From Actinomycetes bacterium (lineage in GTDB: Bacteria > Actinomycetota > Actinomycetes > Actinomycetales > Cellulomonadaceae), in assembly GCA_021793115.1 (NCBI GenBank), contig JAJYTJ010000184.1:1-7199 (forward strand): a stretch of DNA of 7,199 bases, read 5' to 3'. The notes below the pieces were generated by a model. The model was not told the origin of the DNA. It searched no databases and saw only the letters and a program-made list of their open reading frames with translations. Below, one piece after another: positions 5,177 through 7,199 of this stretch. The stretch's first letter is position 1. Each line of letters starts with the position of its first letter. Both the position numbers and the translations under genes were made by a program.

Positions 5177-6454
5177 GTGATCGCACTGGAGGATTGGGCT
5201 GAGGTCCGTCGGCTGCATCGGGCCGAGGGGATGCCGATCAAGGAGATCGCGCGTCGGTTGGGGCTGGCGCGCAACACGGTTCGGGCGGCGTTGCGGGCTG
5301 AGGGCCCGCCCTCGCGCGAACGAGGTCCGCGGGGCTCGGCCGTTGACGAGGTCGAACCGCAGCTGAGGGCGTTGTTGGCGGAGTTCCCGCGGATGCCGGC
5401 GACGGTGATCGCCGAGCGGATCGGGTGGACCCGGTCGTTGACGATCTTGAAGGACCGGATCCGGCAGCTGCGACCGTTGTTCACCCCGCCGGACCCAACC
5501 GACCGCGTCGAGTACTGCCCGGGCGAGGTCGCCCAGTGCGACCTGTGGTTCCCCCCGCAGGCGGTCCCGGTGGGCGGCGACCAGGAGCGGGTGCTGCCGG
5601 TGCTGGCGATGACGTGCGGATACTCGCGGGTCACCGACGCGGTGATGATCCCGTCCAGGAAGGCCGGGGACATCTTGGCCGGGATGTGGCAGATCGTCAC
5701 CGGCTGGGGCGCCAGCCCGCGCACCTTGGTCTGGGACCGCGAAGCTGCGATCGGCGGGACGGGCAAGCTCACGATCGAGGCGGCGAGCTTCGCCGGGACG
5801 ATCGGGGTGCGAATCAAGCTCGCCCCGCCGCGGGATCCGGAGTTCAAGGGCCTGGTCGAGCGGCGCAACGGGTTCTTCGAGACCTCGTTCCTGCCCGGGC
5901 GCACGTTCACCTCACCGTTCGACTTCAACGCCCAGATGAGCGGCTGGCTGGCCGAGCGGGCGAACACGCGGGTGCTGCGAGCGATCGGGTCGCAGGCGCC
6001 GACGGCTCGGTGGGCCGCGGACCGGGCCGCGATGGTCGATCTGCCGCCGGTGGTCCCGCCGATCGGGCTGACGCACCGGGTCCGGCTGGGGCGCGACTAC
6101 TACGTGCGCATCGACGCCAACGACTACTCCGTCGACCCGCGGGCCATCGGCCGTTTCGTCGACGTGCTGGCCACCCCGGCCCGAGTCGTGGCCAGTTGCG
6201 CGGGGCAGGTCGTGGCCGACCACGCCCGCGACTGGGGTCACGCACGCACGATCACCGATCCGGCCCACCAGGAGACCGCCAGGGCGCTGCGCGCCGACCT
6301 GGCGGTCCGCCGCCAGCAGCAGGCCCGCTCGACCCGCCTTCACGCCGATGGGCACGTCGTGGCGATCCGGGCACTGCCGGACTACGACGCCTTGTTCGGC
6401 GTCGACTTCGACCCCCGCCCCGACCTGGGAGCGGTGACCGCGGAAGGGAAGTAG
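5177..6454 (+). CDS. istA: IS21-family transposase IstA
   Basis: This 425-residue protein carries out the DNA cutting and joining of IS21 transposition, with IstB. It begins with MIALEDWAEVRRLHRAEG and a helix-turn-helix, IKEIARRLGLARNTVRAALR (21-40). The DDE catalytic core follows: Asp122 in AQCDLWFP, Asp187 in LVWDREAAI and Glu228 in FKGLVERRNGFFETSF, spaced as expected for a retroviral-integrase fold. The C-terminal part includes RDYYVRIDANDYSVDPRAIG, the beta-rich segment typical of IstA. Length is within the family's usual range and no frameshift is seen. GTG 5177 matches the usual N-terminus, although the GGAGG is only one base away. The stop codon directly abuts the istB ATG, so the two are co-transcribed and probably translationally coupled. 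Confidence 0.94.
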   Translation: MIALEDWAEVRRLHRAEGMPIKEIARRLGLARNTVRAALRAEGPPSRERGPRGSAVDEVEPQLRALLAEFPRMPATVIAERIGWTRSLTILKDRIRQLRPLFTPPDPTDRVEYCPGEVAQCDLWFPPQAVPVGGDQERVLPVLAMTCGYSRVTDAVMIPSRKAGDILAGMWQIVTGWGASPRTLVWDREAAIGGTGKLTIEAASFAGTIGVRIKLAPPRDPEFKGLVERRNGFFETSFLPGRTFTSPFDFNAQMSGWLAERANTRVLRAIGSQAPTARWAADRAAMVDLPPVVPPIGLTHRVRLGRDYYVRIDANDYSVDPRAIGRFVDVLATPARVVASCAGQVVADHARDWGHARTITDPAHQETARALRADLAVRRQQQARSTRLHADGHVVAIRALPDYDALFGVDFDPRPDLGAVTAEGK

Positions 6455-7199
6455 ATGACCACCACCACGAAGACCCGGCCGGCCCCCGAGGGGCTCGCCT
6501 CCAAGCTGGCCTACCTGACCAGGGTGCTGAAGACCCCGACGATCGGGCGGACCTGGGACACCCTGGCCGAGGCGGCCAGGGAGGCGAACTGGTCGCACGA
6601 GGAGTACCTGGCCGCGGTCCTGGAACGCCAGGTCGCCGACCGGGAGTCCGCCGGCACCACGATGCGGATCCGCACCGCCCACTTCCCGGCGATCAAGACC
6701 CTGGAGGACTTCAACCTCGAGCACCTGCCCTCGCTGCGCAAGGACGTGCTGGCCCACCTGGCCACCGCCACGTTCGTGCCCAAGGCCGAGAACGTGATCC
6801 TGCTCGGCCCGCCCGGCCTGGGAAAGACGCACCTGGCCATCGGCCTGGGCATCAGGGCCGCCCAGTCCGGCAACTCGGTGCTGTTCGACACCGCGACGAA
6901 CTGGATCGACCGCCTGGCCCGCGCCCACCACGCCGGCGCCCTGGAGACCGAGCTGAAGAAGATCCGCCGCTACAAGCTGATCATCATCGACGAGGTCGGC
7001 TACATCCCCTTCGACACCGACGCCGCCAACCTGTTCTTCCAGCTCGTGGCCTCCCGCTACGAGACCGGCTCCATCCTCGTCACCTCGAACCTGCCGTTCG
7101 GACGCTGGGGCGAGGTCTTCGGCGACGAAGTCGTCGCCGCCGCCATGATCGACCGCCTCGTCCACCACGCCGAAGTCCTCACCCTCGCAGGCGAGTCCT
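6455..7199 (+). CDS. istB: IS21-family helper ATPase IstB, end cut by window
   Basis: The frame starts with ATG directly after the istA stop and remains open to the window edge, giving 248 residues of a family that usually has about 250-270. IstB is an AAA+ ATPase of the DnaC/IstB type that assembles on target DNA and stimulates IstA. An N-terminal helical domain (about 12-100), with KTLEDFNLEHLP (81-92), precedes the ATPase domain. Walker A is GPPGLGKT (118-125), Walker B is KLIIIDEVGY with Asp179 and Glu180, and the sensor segment is VTSNLPFGRW with Asn212. The ribosome site GGAAGGG lies about 6 bases upstream, inside the end of istA. No lesion is visible, but the last residues and the stop lie outside the window. 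Confidence 0.94.
   Translation, partial: MTTTTKTRPAPEGLASKLAYLTRVLKTPTIGRTWDTLAEAAREANWSHEEYLAAVLERQVADRESAGTTMRIRTAHFPAIKTLEDFNLEHLPSLRKDVLAHLATATFVPKAENVILLGPPGLGKTHLAIGLGIRAAQSGNSVLFDTATNWIDRLARAHHAGALETELKKIRRYKLIIIDEVGYIPFDTDAANLFFQLVASRYETGSILVTSNLPFGRWGEVFGDEVVAAAMIDRLVHHAEVLTLAGES

Larger units (their letters stand above)
5118..7199 (+). mobile_element. IS21-family insertion sequence, right end outside window
   Basis: The element has the standard IS21 layout: a terminus with repeated motifs, then istA and istB reading in the same direction and directly abutting. The left end is placed at TGTTGAGACTGACCC (5118), because outermost IS21-family ends start with TG; a few bases further left is also possible. 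Both proteins show intact key residues, so the element may be active unless the missing right end is damaged. The right inverted repeat and the target duplication lie outside the window. Confidence 0.87.

Noticed and set aside
5912..7168. 418-codon open frame on the minus strand
   Set aside because: It is antisense to istA and istB, is dominated by Gly, Val, Asp and Gln, and has no recognisable domain; it is a typical shadow of GC-rich coding DNA.
1..7199. CRISPR array, phage structural genes or integrase
   Set aside because: No regularly spaced repeats, no such protein motifs and no recombinase other than IstA can be seen in the window.

Overview
The window is GC-rich throughout, has GTG starts, GC-rich codon third positions and actinobacterial-type protein families, so it most likely comes from an actinobacterium. 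I cannot name the genus. It looks like accessory DNA: a row of short, functionally unrelated genes, a two-gene toxin-antitoxin module, a fragment of a stable-RNA gene and an insertion sequence.

Left part (1-915): the N-terminal part of a DUF302 gene runs leftward off the window edge. After about 260 bases containing a 31-base tandem repeat comes a rightward one-domain cupin gene. Its natural ATG (564) is out of frame with the conserved body by one base, so it is either frameshifted or mis-sequenced.

Centre (916-2607): a rightward two-gene operon encodes an AbiEi-like antitoxin and an AbiEii-like nucleotidyltransferase toxin, a type IV-class toxin-antitoxin and phage-defence pair. The genes overlap by ATGA. 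A 39-base imperfect palindrome sits directly on the most likely antitoxin start and is a good candidate for the autoregulatory operator.

Middle right (2611-4906): on the minus strand are a small possible lipoprotein gene, ending 3 bases from the toxin stop, and a complete alpha/beta-hydrolase gene of the prolyl iminopeptidase (Pip) type. Upstream of pip, on the plus strand, lies a sequence resembling the last ~130 bases of a tmRNA (ssrA) gene, including a near-perfect T-arm and an acceptor 3' strand with U70, but with no 5' half. ssrA 3' ends are classic integration sites, so this may mark one edge of an integrated island that contains the toxin-antitoxin pair. A complete GNAT acetyltransferase gene follows.

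Right end (5118-7199): the left end of an IS21-family element, with two terminal repeats, a complete istA and a nearly complete istB cut by the window edge.

No metabolic pathway links the genes. The functional couplings I can support are AbiEi with AbiEii and IstA with IstB. The best candidate for notable biology is the AbiE module with its palindromic operator next to a tmRNA-derived putative attachment site.
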